A program made the translations under genes and the position numbers. From assembly GCA_016933025.1 (NCBI GenBank), contig JAFGBT010000010.1, forward strand, positions 1 to 64,000: a stretch of DNA of 64,000 nt. The letters are read 5' to 3'. Positions 1 through 10,100 of the stretch are shown one piece after another. The notes below the pieces were generated by a model. It saw only the letters and a program-made list of their open reading frames with translations. It had not been told where the DNA came from and searched no databases. The stretch's first letter is position 1. Each line of letters begins with the position of its first letter. The DNA comes from Spirochaetota bacterium (GTDB lineage Bacteria > Spirochaetota > UBA4802 > UBA5550).

Positions 1-14
1 TTCCACCTACCTCT

Positions 15-87
15 GCCCACGTAGCTCAGTCGGTAGAGCATTTGCATGGTAAGCAAAAGGTCACCAGTTCAATTCTGGTCGTGGGCT
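15..87 (+). tRNA. tRNA-Thr (anticodon GGT)
   Basis: A complete 73-nt cloverleaf can be folded. The acceptor arms GCCCACG and CGTGGGC pair over 7 bp, the D stem is GCTC/GAGC, the anticodon stem TTTGC/GCAAA encloses loop ATGGTAA (anticodon GGT, decoding ACC), and the T stem ACCAG/CTGGT encloses TTCAATT. The discriminator base is T and CCA is not encoded. It lies directly upstream of rpmG-secE-nusG, a region where tRNA genes (often Trp or Thr) are common. Confidence 0.95.
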
Positions 88-217
88 AATAAATGCAAAT
101 GTGACTGGGCTCACAGTTCCTTATCCGCGAGGGGTAATTCCAATTTTCATTAATTGGTTGACTGCAGGGAAACTGAATTTTTTGTGTATTATTCTGTCAT
201 GAGCAAAGGAACAGCAT

Positions 218-370
218 ATGCGTGATATCATTCTATTGGCGTGCCAGGAATGTAAAAGGCGGAACTATTCCGTCACCAAGAACAAGAAGAACCAGACCGG
301 CAAGCTTGAAGTGAAGAAATTCTGCAAGTTCTGCAACAAGCATACCGTTCATAAGGAAACAAAGGCATAG
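218..370 (+). CDS. rpmG: 50S ribosomal protein L33
   Basis: This 50-residue protein is too short for most ORF cut-offs. It begins [19 protein letters not shown] and ends [10 protein letters not shown], the normal length and pattern of bacterial L33, a small protein near the E site of the large subunit. Two CxxC pairs (CQEC and CKFC) make it the zinc-binding (C+) form. It is followed after 7 bases by secE, the classic rpmG-secE-nusG order. An AAAGGA ribosome-binding site precedes the ATG. Confidence 0.95.
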   Translation: MRDIILLACQECKRRNYSVTKNKKNQTGKLEVKKFCKFCNKHTVHKETKA

Positions 371-377
371 GCCCGGC

Positions 378-578
378 GTGAAAGCATTTCTTGAGAAGAT
401 CCGCGAGCTGTGGGCGTTTGTCCGCGAGGCAAAAGAAGAACTGAAAAAAGTGACCTGGCCGACGAGAGACGAGGTGACCAGTTTTACAATCGTTGTCGTT
501 ATCGCTGTTCTCGCCATTTCGCTCTTTTTATGGTTTGTTGATTCCGGATTGATGTATCTGATACAATTGGTAGTGTAA
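378..578 (+). CDS. secE: Preprotein translocase subunit SecE
   Basis: This 66-residue protein is the small essential subunit that clamps SecY in the SecYEG channel. An amphipathic N-terminal helix holds the conserved KKVTWPTRDEV motif (about residues 24-34), followed by one transmembrane helix (about 37-58). This is the short, single-span SecE typical outside the enterobacteria. The start is GTG, 7 bases after rpmG. It lies 11 bases before nusG and is probably co-transcribed with it. Confidence 0.95.
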   Translation: MKAFLEKIRELWAFVREAKEELKKVTWPTRDEVTSFTIVVVIAVLAISLFLWFVDSGLMYLIQLVV

Positions 579-589
579 TAAAGTAGGCT

Positions 590-1132
590 ATGGCAAAAGA
601 GTGGTATGTTGTCCATACGTATTCGGGGCACGAGAATAAGGTAAAGCTCTCACTTGAGAAGGAAGTCGAGAAGCGCCTTCTTTCCGATAAGATTTTCCAG
701 GTGAAGATCCCGACCGTGGAAGTCCCCGAAGTCAAGGACGGTAAAAAGCGGGTCAGGTCGAAAAAATTCTTCCCCGGCTACGTGCTCGTGGAGATGGAAT
801 TCGATGATGAGACATGGGGACTGGTTAAGAGCATATCGGGAGTCACCAATTTCGTCGGCGCCTACGGCTCGAGCAAACCGAAGCCGCTCTCCCGGGAAGA
901 GGTGAGCTCGCTCTTCGACCAGATGGGAGAGCAGAAGGTAAAGGAGAAGATCTCGACGGTTGTTGATTTTTCAGTGGGCGAACACGTGAAGGTCATCGAC
1001 GGTCCATTCAATAATTTCAGCGGCGTAGTGGAAGAAGTGAATCCTGAAAAGGGAAGGCTCCGGGTGAAGGTCGAAATTTTCGGGCGTGGAACGCCGGTGG
1101 AGCTCGATTTTTTACAAGTGGGCAAGATATAA
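590..1132 (+). CDS. nusG: Transcription termination/antitermination factor NusG
   Basis: This 180-residue protein binds the RNA polymerase clamp, affects pausing and Rho-dependent termination, and links polymerase to the ribosome. The NGN domain opens with MAKEWYVVHTYSGHENKV and contains the FFPGYVLVEM segment. The C-terminal KOW domain (about residues 125-180) begins VGEHVKVIDGPFNNFSGVV. Length and both domains are normal for the family. It follows secE by 11 bases and precedes rplK, the near-universal order. Confidence 0.96.
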   Translation: MAKEWYVVHTYSGHENKVKLSLEKEVEKRLLSDKIFQVKIPTVEVPEVKDGKKRVRSKKFFPGYVLVEMEFDDETWGLVKSISGVTNFVGAYGSSKPKPLSREEVSSLFDQMGEQKVKEKISTVVDFSVGEHVKVIDGPFNNFSGVVEEVNPEKGRLRVKVEIFGRGTPVELDFLQVGKI

Positions 1133-1186
1133 TAAATATCAAGAATACTCGGGTAAGAGTTTCTTCCTATTATATAGAGGAATGAC

Positions 1187-1621
1187 ATGGCAAAGAAAGC
1201 AAAAACAATCGTAACCGAAATCAAGCTGCAGATCCCTGGCGGGCAGGCAAACCCGGCTCCTCCTGTAGGTCCGGCGCTGGGACAGCATGGTCTTAACATC
1301 ATGGATTTCTGCAAGTCTTTCAATGAGAAGACGAAGGACCAGATGGGCACGATTCTTCCGGTCGTCATCACCGTGTATGATGATCGTACCTATACCTTTA
1401 TCATCAAGACGCCGCCGGCAGCCGTCCTTATCAAGAAGGCTTTGAAGCTGGAAAAGGGTTCTGCCGAGCCGAACAAGGTAAAAGTGGGGACGATAACGCG
1501 CCAGCAGCTCGAGGAAATTGCCACCATCAAGATGCCCGATATAAACGCCAATGATCTCGATGCGGCGGTGAAGATCATCGCCGGGACCGCGCGGTCGATG
1601 GGCGTTGACGTGATAGAATAG
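1187..1621 (+). CDS. rplK: 50S ribosomal protein L11
   Basis: This 144-residue protein is part of the GTPase-associated centre with 23S rRNA and L10-L12, where elongation factors and thiostrepton act. The N-terminal domain has the conserved [19 protein letters not shown] stretch (about residues 18-36) that binds rRNA. The C-terminal domain ends [10 protein letters not shown]. Length is standard. An AGAGGAA ribosome-binding site lies 5 bases upstream. rplA follows after a short gap. Confidence 0.97.
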   Translation: MAKKAKTIVTEIKLQIPGGQANPAPPVGPALGQHGLNIMDFCKSFNEKTKDQMGTILPVVITVYDDRTYTFIIKTPPAAVLIKKALKLEKGSAEPNKVKVGTITRQQLEEIATIKMPDINANDLDAAVKIIAGTARSMGVDVIE

Positions 1622-1660
1622 TTATCATTACCGGAGTAAGTGATTCGAGGTACCAGTGAC

Positions 1661-2344
1661 ATGAACAGAGGCAAGAAGATAAACGCTGCGCGGGCGAAGG
1701 TCGACCGAAACAAGCTCTACAATATCGATGAGGCCGTAAAGCTGATGAAGGAGTGCAAGTACTCCAAGTTTGACGAGACCGTGGACATGCAGGTCAAGCT
1801 GATACATAAGAGCTACCAGAATATTCGCGGCACCACGACCCTTCCCGCGGGAACGGGCAAGGAAAAAAGGGTGATTGTTCTCTGCAAGGGAGACAAGCAG
1901 AAGGAGGCGCAGGCCGCCGGCGCCGATTACGTGGGCGCCGAAGACATGATAGAGAAGATCAAGGGCGGCTGGGTCGATTTTGACGCTGTGGTCGCGACGC
2001 CTGATCTCATGAAGGAAGTCGGCAAGCTGGGCCCTGTGCTCGGTAAAAAAGGGCTCATGCCAAAGCCGAAAGCGGGGACCGTGACCGAGGACGTCAAGGG
2101 CATCGTCAAGGAATTAAAGGGCGGGCGCGTGGAGTACAAGTCCGACAAGACCGGCGTTATTCACATGGGGATCGGCAAGCTTTCTTTCGCCGATGATGCG
2201 ATTATCAGCAATATAAAGACCCTGTTCAACCAGATAGTGAAGGATAAGCCCTCGGACGCAAAGGGCAACTATATTAAATCGGTGTTTATCAGCTCCTCAA
2301 TGGGCCCGGGGATAAAAATCAATCACAAGGGGATCGAGAAGTAA
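1661..2344 (+). CDS. rplA: 50S ribosomal protein L1
   Basis: This protein forms the L1 stalk that gates release of deacylated tRNA, and in many bacteria it represses its own operon. The ATG at 1661 (227 residues, MNRGKKINAARAKV) was chosen because it aligns with the usual L1 N-terminus. A GTG at 1640 with an upstream GGAG would add 7 residues. The family signature around GLMPKPKAGTVT (near residues 130-141) is intact. The stop codon overlaps the rplJ start (TAATG), suggesting translational coupling. Confidence 0.95.
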   Translation: MNRGKKINAARAKVDRNKLYNIDEAVKLMKECKYSKFDETVDMQVKLIHKSYQNIRGTTTLPAGTGKEKRVIVLCKGDKQKEAQAAGADYVGAEDMIEKIKGGWVDFDAVVATPDLMKEVGKLGPVLGKKGLMPKPKAGTVTEDVKGIVKELKGGRVEYKSDKTGVIHMGIGKLSFADDAIISNIKTLFNQIVKDKPSDAKGNYIKSVFISSSMGPGIKINHKGIEK

Positions 2345-2865
2345 TGGTTAAGCAATATAAAATCGACGAGGTCGCATACCTGGTCTCCAAACTCCGGGAC
2401 AAGGGCAATCTGATCCTGACCAATTATTCCGGGATCAAGGTCAAGGACCTGAGCAGGCTCAGGAAAACTCTCAGGAGCAAGAATGCTGACTACCGCGTCA
2501 TTAAAAATACGCTTTTCAGGCGCGCCCTGAAAGAGACGGGCATAGAGGGCCTCGACGAGTTTTTGAAAGGGCCGGTGGCGGTCGCTTTCATGAAGGACGA
2601 GATCGGCGAGGTGGCCAAGGCGCTCAAGGACTTCGCGAAGGACGTGGAGAAATTCAGCTACTCCGCCGGGATCCTTGACAGCGTGCTGTATTCCGAGGAA
2701 CAGATCAAACGGATCGCCGATCTGCCCTCAAAAGATGTCGTCCTTGCACAGGTTATGGGTATGGTTAACGCGCCGGCCCGCGGCATCGCCGTCGGCATCA
2801 ATCAGATCATGGCTTCCCTGGCGCGCGGTATCAAGGCCGTGGCCGAAGCCGGAAATCAGCAATAG
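2344..2865 (+). CDS. rplJ: 50S ribosomal protein L10
   Basis: This 173-residue protein is the base of the L7/L12 stalk. Its N-terminal domain binds 23S rRNA with L11, and its C-terminal helix carries L12 dimers. The segment VIKNTLFRRAL and the region GPVAVAF are typical. The C-terminus ASLARGIKAVAEAGNQQ is the L12-binding helix. Its start codon overlaps the rplA stop. Unlike the usual tight rplJ-rplL pair, rplL is 183 bases away. Confidence 0.96.
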   Translation: MVKQYKIDEVAYLVSKLRDKGNLILTNYSGIKVKDLSRLRKTLRSKNADYRVIKNTLFRRALKETGIEGLDEFLKGPVAVAFMKDEIGEVAKALKDFAKDVEKFSYSAGILDSVLYSEEQIKRIADLPSKDVVLAQVMGMVNAPARGIAVGINQIMASLARGIKAVAEAGNQQ

Positions 2866-2895
2866 CTCGCGTATTTTTTATGTTTTTTATTGGGG

Positions 2896-2916
2896 TCGAG
2901 GGGCGAAGCCCCTTGG
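2896..2916 (+). terminator. Intercistronic hairpin between rplJ and rplL
   Basis: AGGGGC and GCCCCT pair around a GAA loop (2899-2913), extended by C-G and G-T pairs to about 9 bp. No T-run follows, so it may act as an RNA-processing or attenuation hairpin rather than a full terminator. This is inference from structure alone. Confidence 0.45.
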
Positions 2917-2931
2917 AAACTCAAAATAATC

Positions 2932-2965
2932 TTGAAAAGGTTTCTGTTTCCAGTGTATATATAAT
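2932..2965 (+). promoter_or_regulatory. Candidate sigma-70 promoter for rplL-rpoBC
   Basis: TTGAAA at 2932-2937 is followed after 18 bases by TATATA (2956-2961), within the stretch TATATATAAT. It lies in the unusually long rplJ-rplL gap, downstream of a hairpin, and could give extra expression of L12 and the polymerase subunits. Confidence 0.45.
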
Positions 2966-3048
2966 ATGCGGATAGATGCCTTTATAAGTTTTTACGGCAT
3001 TGATCGTATTAACTTGAAGAAATTCACTAAGTATAAAGGAGAAGTACA

Positions 3049-3423
3049 ATGGCGAAAGTTCAAGAGTTGCTGGATGCAATAGGCACCCTGACCCTCATCG
3101 AGGCGGCAGAGCTGGTCAAGGCGATGGAAGACAAGTTCGGCATTTCCGCGGCGGCACCCGTGGCTGTTGCGGCTGCTGCCGGTCCCGCGGCCGTCGAAGC
3201 GGCGGATGAAAAGACCGAGTTTGACGTTATTCTGGCCGGTTTTGGAGACAACAAAGTGGCGGTCATTAAAGAAGTCAGGACTATCACCGGTCTTGGACTC
3301 AAAGAGGCGAAAGAGCTCGTTGAGGCGGGCGGAAAGCCGGTCAAGGAAAAAGTATCCAAGGAAGAAGCTGAGAAAATCAAGCAGCAACTGGCCGCGGCTG
3401 GCGCGACGGTTGAGGTTAAATAA
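3049..3423 (+). CDS. rplL: 50S ribosomal protein L7/L12
   Basis: This 124-residue acidic stalk protein recruits EF-G, EF-Tu, IF2 and RF3. It has an N-terminal dimerisation helix (about residues 1-30), an Ala-rich hinge ([18 protein letters not shown]) and a C-terminal factor-binding domain with [20 protein letters not shown] and [12 protein letters not shown]. Length is normal. It has a strong AAGGAG ribosome-binding site. L12 is needed in several copies per ribosome, which fits its own promoter and the hairpin that follows. Confidence 0.97.
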   Translation: MAKVQELLDAIGTLTLIEAAELVKAMEDKFGISAAAPVAVAAAAGPAAVEAADEKTEFDVILAGFGDNKVAVIKEVRTITGLGLKEAKELVEAGGKPVKEKVSKEEAEKIKQQLAAAGATVEVK

Positions 3424-3466
3424 TCCGGCTGGTGATTATTATTTTTTTCCACAGCATGAGGACAAC

Positions 3467-3495
3467 AGGTTTGGTTGGCAACAATCAAACCTTTT
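3467..3495 (+). terminator. Attenuator hairpin between rplL and rpoB
   Basis: AGGTTTGGTTG (3467-3477) pairs with CAATCAAACCT (3482-3492) around a GCAA tetraloop and is followed by a short T-run. This is where a partial terminator reduces rpoBC transcription relative to the ribosomal proteins in E. coli. A similar role here is inferred from position and structure. Confidence 0.7.
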
Positions 3496-3532
3496 GGCGT
3501 TTTCAAACTACTCGGTAAAGGTTTAAAAATCC

Positions 3533-6500
3533 ATGCAAGAGTCAAAAAAGTACGTTAATTTTGGCAGGATCAAGAAGACCCTGGATCTCCCCAATTTAAT
3601 TGAAATTCAGCTGAAATCCTACGACTGGTTTCTTCAGCTGAACGCGCCGAAAAAGAAGCCGCAGGGACTCCAGGCCGTTTTTGAGGAGATATTCCCGATA
3701 GAGAGCCCCCATGAAGACGTGGTGCTTGAGTATCTCGATTATGAAATCGGACAGCCGAAATATTCAGAGCTTGAATCCAAAGAGCGCGACGTCACTTATG
3801 CGGCTCCTCTGAAAGCGACCATCAGGCTCATCAGGAAAGACAGCATGGAAGTGCGGGAGCAGTCTGTGTACATGGGCGATATCCCGCTCATGACCCCGCG
3901 GGGCACTTTTATCATCAATGGAGCGGAGCGCGTCGTTGTCAACCAGCTGCACCGCTCGCCCGGGATTTTCTTCTTCTATGAAGATGCCGAGAGGACCTAT
4001 AACTATCGGGTCATCCCGGACCGCGGATCGTGGCTCGAGTTCGAGATGGATCCGAAGGGCTACATTATCGCCCGGATAGACAGGAAAAAGAAGTTCCCCG
4101 TCACGCTGCTGATCAAGGCCCTCGGGCACGAGACCGACGGGGAAGTCGTAAAACTCTTCTACAATACGAAGAACGTCCGGCTGAAAAGCGACGAGGATTT
4201 CGAGTTCCTTAACGGCAAGCGGGTGGCCCGCGATGTGGTCAGCAAGCAGACGGGTGAGGTCATCATCGAGGTAGGCGAGCGCGTCAGCATGGATATGATC
4301 GACCGCATCAGGGAAGAAAAAGTCCACGAGGTCGAGGTCATCGAGTTTCCCAACAACAAGGAGGACTCGTACCTGAGCACCACCCTGGAGGTCGAGAAGG
4401 AATTCATCAACAAGCACGTCAAGTCCCCGGCCCTCAGCGAACACAAGAAATCGGAGCTTGCGCTTCTGACCATTCATGCCATCATGTGGCAGAGCGAGCC
4501 GACCAATCTGGAAAACGCGTCCGAGCATTTCAACAAGCTTTTCTTCGACCCCAAGACCTACAGCCTGGGCGCCGTGGGTCGATACAAGATCTCAAGCAAA
4601 TTCGGCATGGATGATTTTACCACCCAGACCCTCAGGCCGGAAGATATCATCTATTCCCTGAAATATTTTTTATATCTCATTGCCGAAGCGGACGGCTACG
4701 AAATCGAAGAAGTCGATCCGAATTCAAAGAACAAAAAACGCTTCATCCCGACGGTCGTCGATGATATCGACCATCTGGGCAATCGGAGGGTGCGCTCCGT
4801 CGGCGAGCTCATCATGAACCAGATCAAGATAGGATTCCAGAGGATGGAGCGCGTCATCAAGGAGCGGATGACCATACAGGACCTGGACGTCATCACTCCC
4901 CAGGCCCTGATAAGCATAAAACCGATTACGGCCGTGATCAACGAGTTCTTCGGATCGAGCCAGCTTTCCCAGTTCATGGACCAGACCAACCCGCTGGCCG
5001 AGCTTACCCACAAAAGGCGCCTCAATGCGCTGGGCCCCGGCGGTCTCTCCCGGGAGCGTGCCGGTTTTGAGGTCCGCGACGTGCACCCGTCCCACTACGG
5101 CCGGATGTGTCCGATCGAGACGCCTGAGGGGCCGAACATCGGGCTCATTGTCTCCCTCAGCACCTATGCGAGGATCAACGATTACGGATTTCTCGAGACG
5201 CCGTACCGGTATGTCGATAACGGCAAGCTGACCGACCAGATAGAGTATCTCACCGCAGATCGGGAGGACCTTTACTTCATCGCCCAGGCGAACCAGGAGC
5301 TTGACGACAAGGGACATTTCGTGCAGTCCATGATCCCCTGCCGGCACCGCGGCAACTTTCCGTACAAGCGGCCGAAAGAAATACAGTACATGGACGTGGC
5401 GCCGAGCCAGATATTTTCGGTATCCACCTGCCTTATTCCTTTCCTGGAGCATGATGACGCGAACCGGGCCCTCATGGGTTCGAACATGCAGCGGCAGGCG
5501 GTTCCCCTGATGATCGAAGAGGCCCCCTATATCGGGACCGGCATGGAGGAGAAGGCCGCCTATGATTCCGGCGTGCTGGTCATCGCGGCACGGTCAGGCG
5601 AAGTGGAATACGTCGACGCGTACATGATCAAAATTAAGACCAGCTCCGGCGAGATAGACGAATATCCGCTCATGAAATTCAAGAGGACGAACCAGGGTAC
5701 CTGCTTCAATCAGCGTCCGGTCGTCAGGGAGGGACAGAAGATTAAAAAGGGCGACGTCCTTGCTGACGGGCCTGCCACCGACAGCGGACGGCTTGCGCTC
5801 GGCAAGAACATACTGGTCGCCTTCATGCCCTGGATGGGGTACAACTTCGAGGACGCGATCCTGATTTCGGAGCGGCTGGTGGAGGACGACACCTATACGT
5901 CAATTCACATAGAGCAGTTTGAAGTTGAGGCGCGCGAAACCAAGCTCGGGCGCGAGGTGATAACCCGTGATATTCCCAACCTTTCGGAAAAGGCCTTTCG
6001 CGACCTGGATCAGGACGGCATCGTTCGCCGCGGGGCGTACGTTCAGCCCGACGATATCCTGGTCGGCAAGGTTACGCCTAAAGGCGAGCAGGACCTGACG
6101 CCGGAATACAAGCTCCTCCACTCGATTTTCGGCGAGAAGGCCCGCGAGGTGAGGGACACCTCGCTCAGGGTCCCCAACGGCGTTGAGGGCATCATCATCG
6201 ACGTGAAGCGATTCTCGCGCGAGCAGGGAGACGAGCTGGCTCCCGGGGTCGAAGAGCTGGTCAAGGTCTACATCGCCGATAAGAGGAAAATATCGGTGGG
6301 CGACAAGATGGCGGGACGTCACGGCAACAAGGGCGTTATTTCCAAGATCGTGCCGATATACGAGATGCCGTACCTGCCTGACGGTACGCCGGTAGATATC
6401 GTGCTCAACCCGCTTTCGGTCCCCTCGCGGATGAACCTGGGGCAGCTCCTTGAAACCGAGCTCGGGTGGGCCGCCAGCGAACTGAATACGATTTTCGATT

Positions 6501-7066
6501 CCCCGATTTTCGACGGGGCCGGTGAGAGTGATATACGCGAGCTGTTGAAGAAGTCAGGATTGCCCGAAACGTCAAAGTCAATCCTCCACGACGGGCGCAC
6601 CGGCTTGCCCTTCGAGCAGGAGGTCATGGTCGGCCAGATCTACATGATGAAGCTGGCCCACATGGTTGACGACAAGATCCACGCGCGGTCGACCGGCCCG
6701 TACTCCCTGGTAACGCAGCAGCCGCTCGGGGGAAAGGCGCAATTCGGCGGGCAGCGTCTGGGAGAGATGGAGGTCTGGGCGCTCGAGGCGTACGGGGCCG
6801 CCTATACTCTTCAAGAACTCCTCACCGTCAAGTCGGACGACATGCTTGGCCGGGCTCGCATCTACGAGGCCATCGTCAAGGGCATTAACACCGCGGCACC
6901 GGGCATACCGGAGTCGTTTAACGTGCTCATCCAGGAGCTGCGCGGCCTGGCGCTTGACGTGCGTATCTACGATGAGAAGGGCAAGGAGATCAGCCTGTCC
7001 GAGTGGAGCGAGGGATACGGCAAGACGAAGCGCCGGATTAAAATTGATTCATTGAAGAATATATAG
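3533..7066 (+). CDS. rpoB: DNA-directed RNA polymerase subunit beta
   Basis: This 1177-residue catalytic beta subunit is close in length to other spirochaete and Firmicute forms and lacks the large E. coli insertions. The rifampicin-binding cluster is visible at about residues 480-510 ([20 protein letters not shown], then [19 protein letters not shown]). The catalytic and switch segments [12 protein letters not shown] and the C-terminal [18 protein letters not shown] are intact. Residue 498 is Asn where E. coli has Ser531, the known spirochaete variant linked to natural rifampicin resistance. It is preceded by an attenuator hairpin and followed by rpoC. Confidence 0.98.
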   Translation: MQESKKYVNFGRIKKTLDLPNLIEIQLKSYDWFLQLNAPKKKPQGLQAVFEEIFPIESPHEDVVLEYLDYEIGQPKYSELESKERDVTYAAPLKATIRLIRKDSMEVREQSVYMGDIPLMTPRGTFIINGAERVVVNQLHRSPGIFFFYEDAERTYNYRVIPDRGSWLEFEMDPKGYIIARIDRKKKFPVTLLIKALGHETDGEVVKLFYNTKNVRLKSDEDFEFLNGKRVARDVVSKQTGEVIIEVGERVSMDMIDRIREEKVHEVEVIEFPNNKEDSYLSTTLEVEKEFINKHVKSPALSEHKKSELALLTIHAIMWQSEPTNLENASEHFNKLFFDPKTYSLGAVGRYKISSKFGMDDFTTQTLRPEDIIYSLKYFLYLIAEADGYEIEEVDPNSKNKKRFIPTVVDDIDHLGNRRVRSVGELIMNQIKIGFQRMERVIKERMTIQDLDVITPQALISIKPITAVINEFFGSSQLSQFMDQTNPLAELTHKRRLNALGPGGLSRERAGFEVRDVHPSHYGRMCPIETPEGPNIGLIVSLSTYARINDYGFLETPYRYVDNGKLTDQIEYLTADREDLYFIAQANQELDDKGHFVQSMIPCRHRGNFPYKRPKEIQYMDVAPSQIFSVSTCLIPFLEHDDANRALMGSNMQRQAVPLMIEEAPYIGTGMEEKAAYDSGVLVIAARSGEVEYVDAYMIKIKTSSGEIDEYPLMKFKRTNQGTCFNQRPVVREGQKIKKGDVLADGPATDSGRLALGKNILVAFMPWMGYNFEDAILISERLVEDDTYTSIHIEQFEVEARETKLGREVITRDIPNLSEKAFRDLDQDGIVRRGAYVQPDDILVGKVTPKGEQDLTPEYKLLHSIFGEKAREVRDTSLRVPNGVEGIIIDVKRFSREQGDELAPGVEELVKVYIADKRKISVGDKMAGRHGNKGVISKIVPIYEMPYLPDGTPVDIVLNPLSVPSRMNLGQLLETELGWAASELNTIFDSPIFDGAGESDIRELLKKSGLPETSKSILHDGRTGLPFEQEVMVGQIYMMKLAHMVDDKIHARSTGPYSLVTQQPLGGKAQFGGQRLGEMEVWALEAYGAAYTLQELLTVKSDDMLGRARIYEAIVKGINTAAPGIPESFNVLIQELRGLALDVRIYDEKGKEISLSEWSEGYGKTKRRIKIDSLKNI

Positions 7067-7069
7067 ACG

Positions 7070-7091
7070 GGTGCCGTCGTGAAACGGCGCC
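7070..7091 (+). other. Intercistronic hairpin between rpoB and rpoC
   Basis: GGTGCCGT (7070-7077) pairs with ACGGCGCC (7084-7091), with one G-T pair, around a 6-base loop. There is no T-run. It may stabilise the RNA or be a processing site; function is not shown. Confidence 0.4.
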
Positions 7092-7131
7092 GGCATGGTT
7101 ATATGTAAGATACTCTTATAGAGGAAACAAC

Positions 7132-10100
7132 ATGAGAGATTTCAACGATTTCAGCTCAATCCAGATAAAGCTCGCTTCCCCGGACCAGATCAGGGAATGG
7201 TCATACGGCGAGGTCAAAAAGCCGGAGACCATCAACTACCGGACCCTCAAGCCGGAGCGGGACGGCCTCTTCTGCGAGAAGATCTTCGGCACCACGAAGG
7301 AATGGGAGTGCTATTGCGGCAAGTTCAAGTCTATACGGTACAAGGGCGTTATCTGCGACCGGTGCGGCGTTGAAGTGACGCACTACAAGGTGCGACGCGA
7401 GCGCGGCGGCCATATCGAGCTGGCCTGTCCGGTCGCCCATATCTGGTACTACCGTTCGGTGCCTTCTCGGATGGGACTTCTCCTCGACCTCACGGTGAAT
7501 ACGCTGAAATCCGTCCTTTATTATGAAAAATGGATAATCATCGATCCAGGCGACGCGGTTGAAGAGGATTTCAAGATCGGTGATGCCCTTGATGAAGATT
7601 CCTATATTACGCTGAACGAGAAATACGGCGACACACTGGTCTGCGGCATGGGCGCTTCCGCCATCAAGGACCTCCTCACCAGGATCGACCTGGACGAGGA
7701 ATCGCGGCAGATCCGGGCGGTGATCCAGTCAAAATCGAAGAAAGAGAAGGACGCTAAAATCGACAAGAAATTGATCAAGCGTCTTGAAATTATCGAAGCA
7801 TTCAAGGAGTCCGGTAATGAAACCGATTGGATGATTCTTGACACCATCCCGGTGATACCGCCAGAGTTGCGCCCCATGGTACAGCTCGACGGCGGGCGCT
7901 TCGCAACGTCCGACCTGAACGATCTGTACCGGCGGGTGATCAACCGGAACAACCGCCTGAAACGGCTCCTCATGCTCCGCGCCCCCGAGATCATCGTCCG
8001 CAACGAGAAGCGGATGCTACAGGAAGCGGTTGACGCCCTGTTCGACAACAGCAGGCGCAAGCGCGCTGTCAAGGGCAAGGGGAACAGGCCGCTCAAGTCG
8101 CTCTCCGACATGCTCAAGGGAAAACAGGGGAGGTTCCGCCAAAACCTTCTGGGCAAGCGCGTCGATTATTCCGGACGTTCGGTCATCGTCATAGGCCCCG
8201 AGCTCAAGCTCTACCAGTGCGGTCTTCCGAAGAAGATGGCGGTCGAGCTGTTCAAGCCCTTCATCATGAAGCGGCTGGTCGACAAGGATTACGTGCAGAA
8301 CATAAAGTCGTCCAAGAAAATGGTCGAGAACGAACGCCCCGAGGTGTGGGAAGTCCTCGAAGAGGTCATCTCGGAGCATCCGGTGCTTCTGAACCGCGCC
8401 CCGACTCTGCACCGGCTCGGGATTCAGGCCTTTGAGCCGATCCTGGTTGAAGGCAAGGCCATCCGCCTTCATCCCCTGGTCTGCCATGCGTATAACGCTG
8501 ACTTTGACGGCGACCAGATGGCGGTGCACGTGCCGCTTTCCCCGCGCGCCCAGATGGAATGCTGGACCCTGATGCTTTCATCGCACAATCTCCTGTCGCC
8601 GGCCAACGGCCACCCGGTAGTCTCGCCGACCCAGGATATCGTGCTCGGCATCTTCTATCTCACTTCGATCCTCGATGGCGCGGCGGGCGAGGGCATGCTG
8701 TTCGATGATGAAGCGGAGCTGCTCCGTGCGGTCGATTACGGCCAGGTGAAGATGCGCTCCAAGATCAAGTTCATAAACAAAGACGGGGAGATCATCGAGA
8801 CCTCGTCGGGCCGGCTAATATTCAACAGCCTCCTTCCCGAGGGCCATCCGTTTGTCAACAAGGTCATCAACGACAAGGAGCTTTCCAACCTGATTTCATC
8901 TGTCCTCCGGCATTACGGCCCCAACGTCACGGTTAAGATGCTGGATGATGTGAAGGAGGCGGGTTACAAGTACGCCACCCTTTTCGCGCCGACCATATCC
9001 ATGTCCGATATCATTGTGCCGACGGTGAAGAGGGAGATTATTCTTGAGGAAGACAAGAAGCTTGAGAAGATAGAGAACGAGTACCGGAACGGCTATATCA
9101 CAAACGAAGAGCGGTACAACCGCGTCATCAACCTCTGGACCAACGCCAACGAGGTTATCGCCGAAAAGATGTTCGAGGAATTGTCGGGCAATGCCAGCGG
9201 TTTTAACCCGATTTATATCATGGCCCAGTCGGGAGCGCGGGGAAGCAAGCAGCAGATCCGTCAGCTTGCCGGTATGCGGGGCCTCATGGCCAAACCGAGC
9301 GGCGAGATCATCGAGGTACCCATCAGGACTAACTTCAAGGAGGGCCTCACGGTTCTCGAGTATTTCATTTCCACCAACGGCGCGCGCAAGGGCCTCGCCG
9401 ACACGGCGCTCAAGACCGCCGACGCAGGGTATCTGACACGCCGTCTCGTTGACATCGCCCAGGACGTGGTTATATCGATGGAGGACTGCGGCACCACAAT
9501 CGGCATAGATATCTACGCCATCAAGGAGGGCGACGACGTGCTTGACTCGCTGGGAGACCGCGCCCTGGGACGGACGCTTCTCTACGATCTCCTGCATCCG
9601 GTCACCGGCGAGGTGATCTGCAAGGCAGACGAGATCGTCACCGAGGAAATCGCGGCATTGATCGACCAGTTGAATATAGATTCGATTGAAATCCGGTCGG
9701 TGCTTACCTGCGAGGCCAAACACGGCGTCTGCGGCAAGTGCTACGGTCGGAACCTGGCAACCGCCAGCGCTGTCGATATCGGCGAGGCGGTGGGCATCAT
9801 CGCGGCACAGTCGATCGGGCAGCCTGGCACGCAGCTTACCATGCGGACCTTCCACATCGGCGGTATCGCGTCGCGGGCCGTTGAGGAAAGCGAGATCAAA
9901 CTCAACTATCCGATATTCGTGAAGGAAATAACGTCGAAGACCATCAAGACCGAGGATAAGAAGACCATCTCCGTGCGCAGGGGTTATCTCATCGTCCAGC
10001 GGGTTGTTTCTGAAATGACATTGAAGGGAGACCCCAAGATCTTGGTGGGCGAGAACGACAAGGTGTATGCCGGCGTGGTGATAGCGAAATCCTCTGACGG

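Noticed and set aside
158..192. TTGACT and TATTAT before rpmG as a promoter
   Set aside because: The spacing is 23 bases and no other -10 fits at 16-18, so it is not listed as a feature, although a promoter is expected near here.
233..631. Minus-strand ORF of 132 codons across rpmG and secE
   Set aside because: It is the antisense of three well-supported genes, with no ribosome-binding site and no family likeness.
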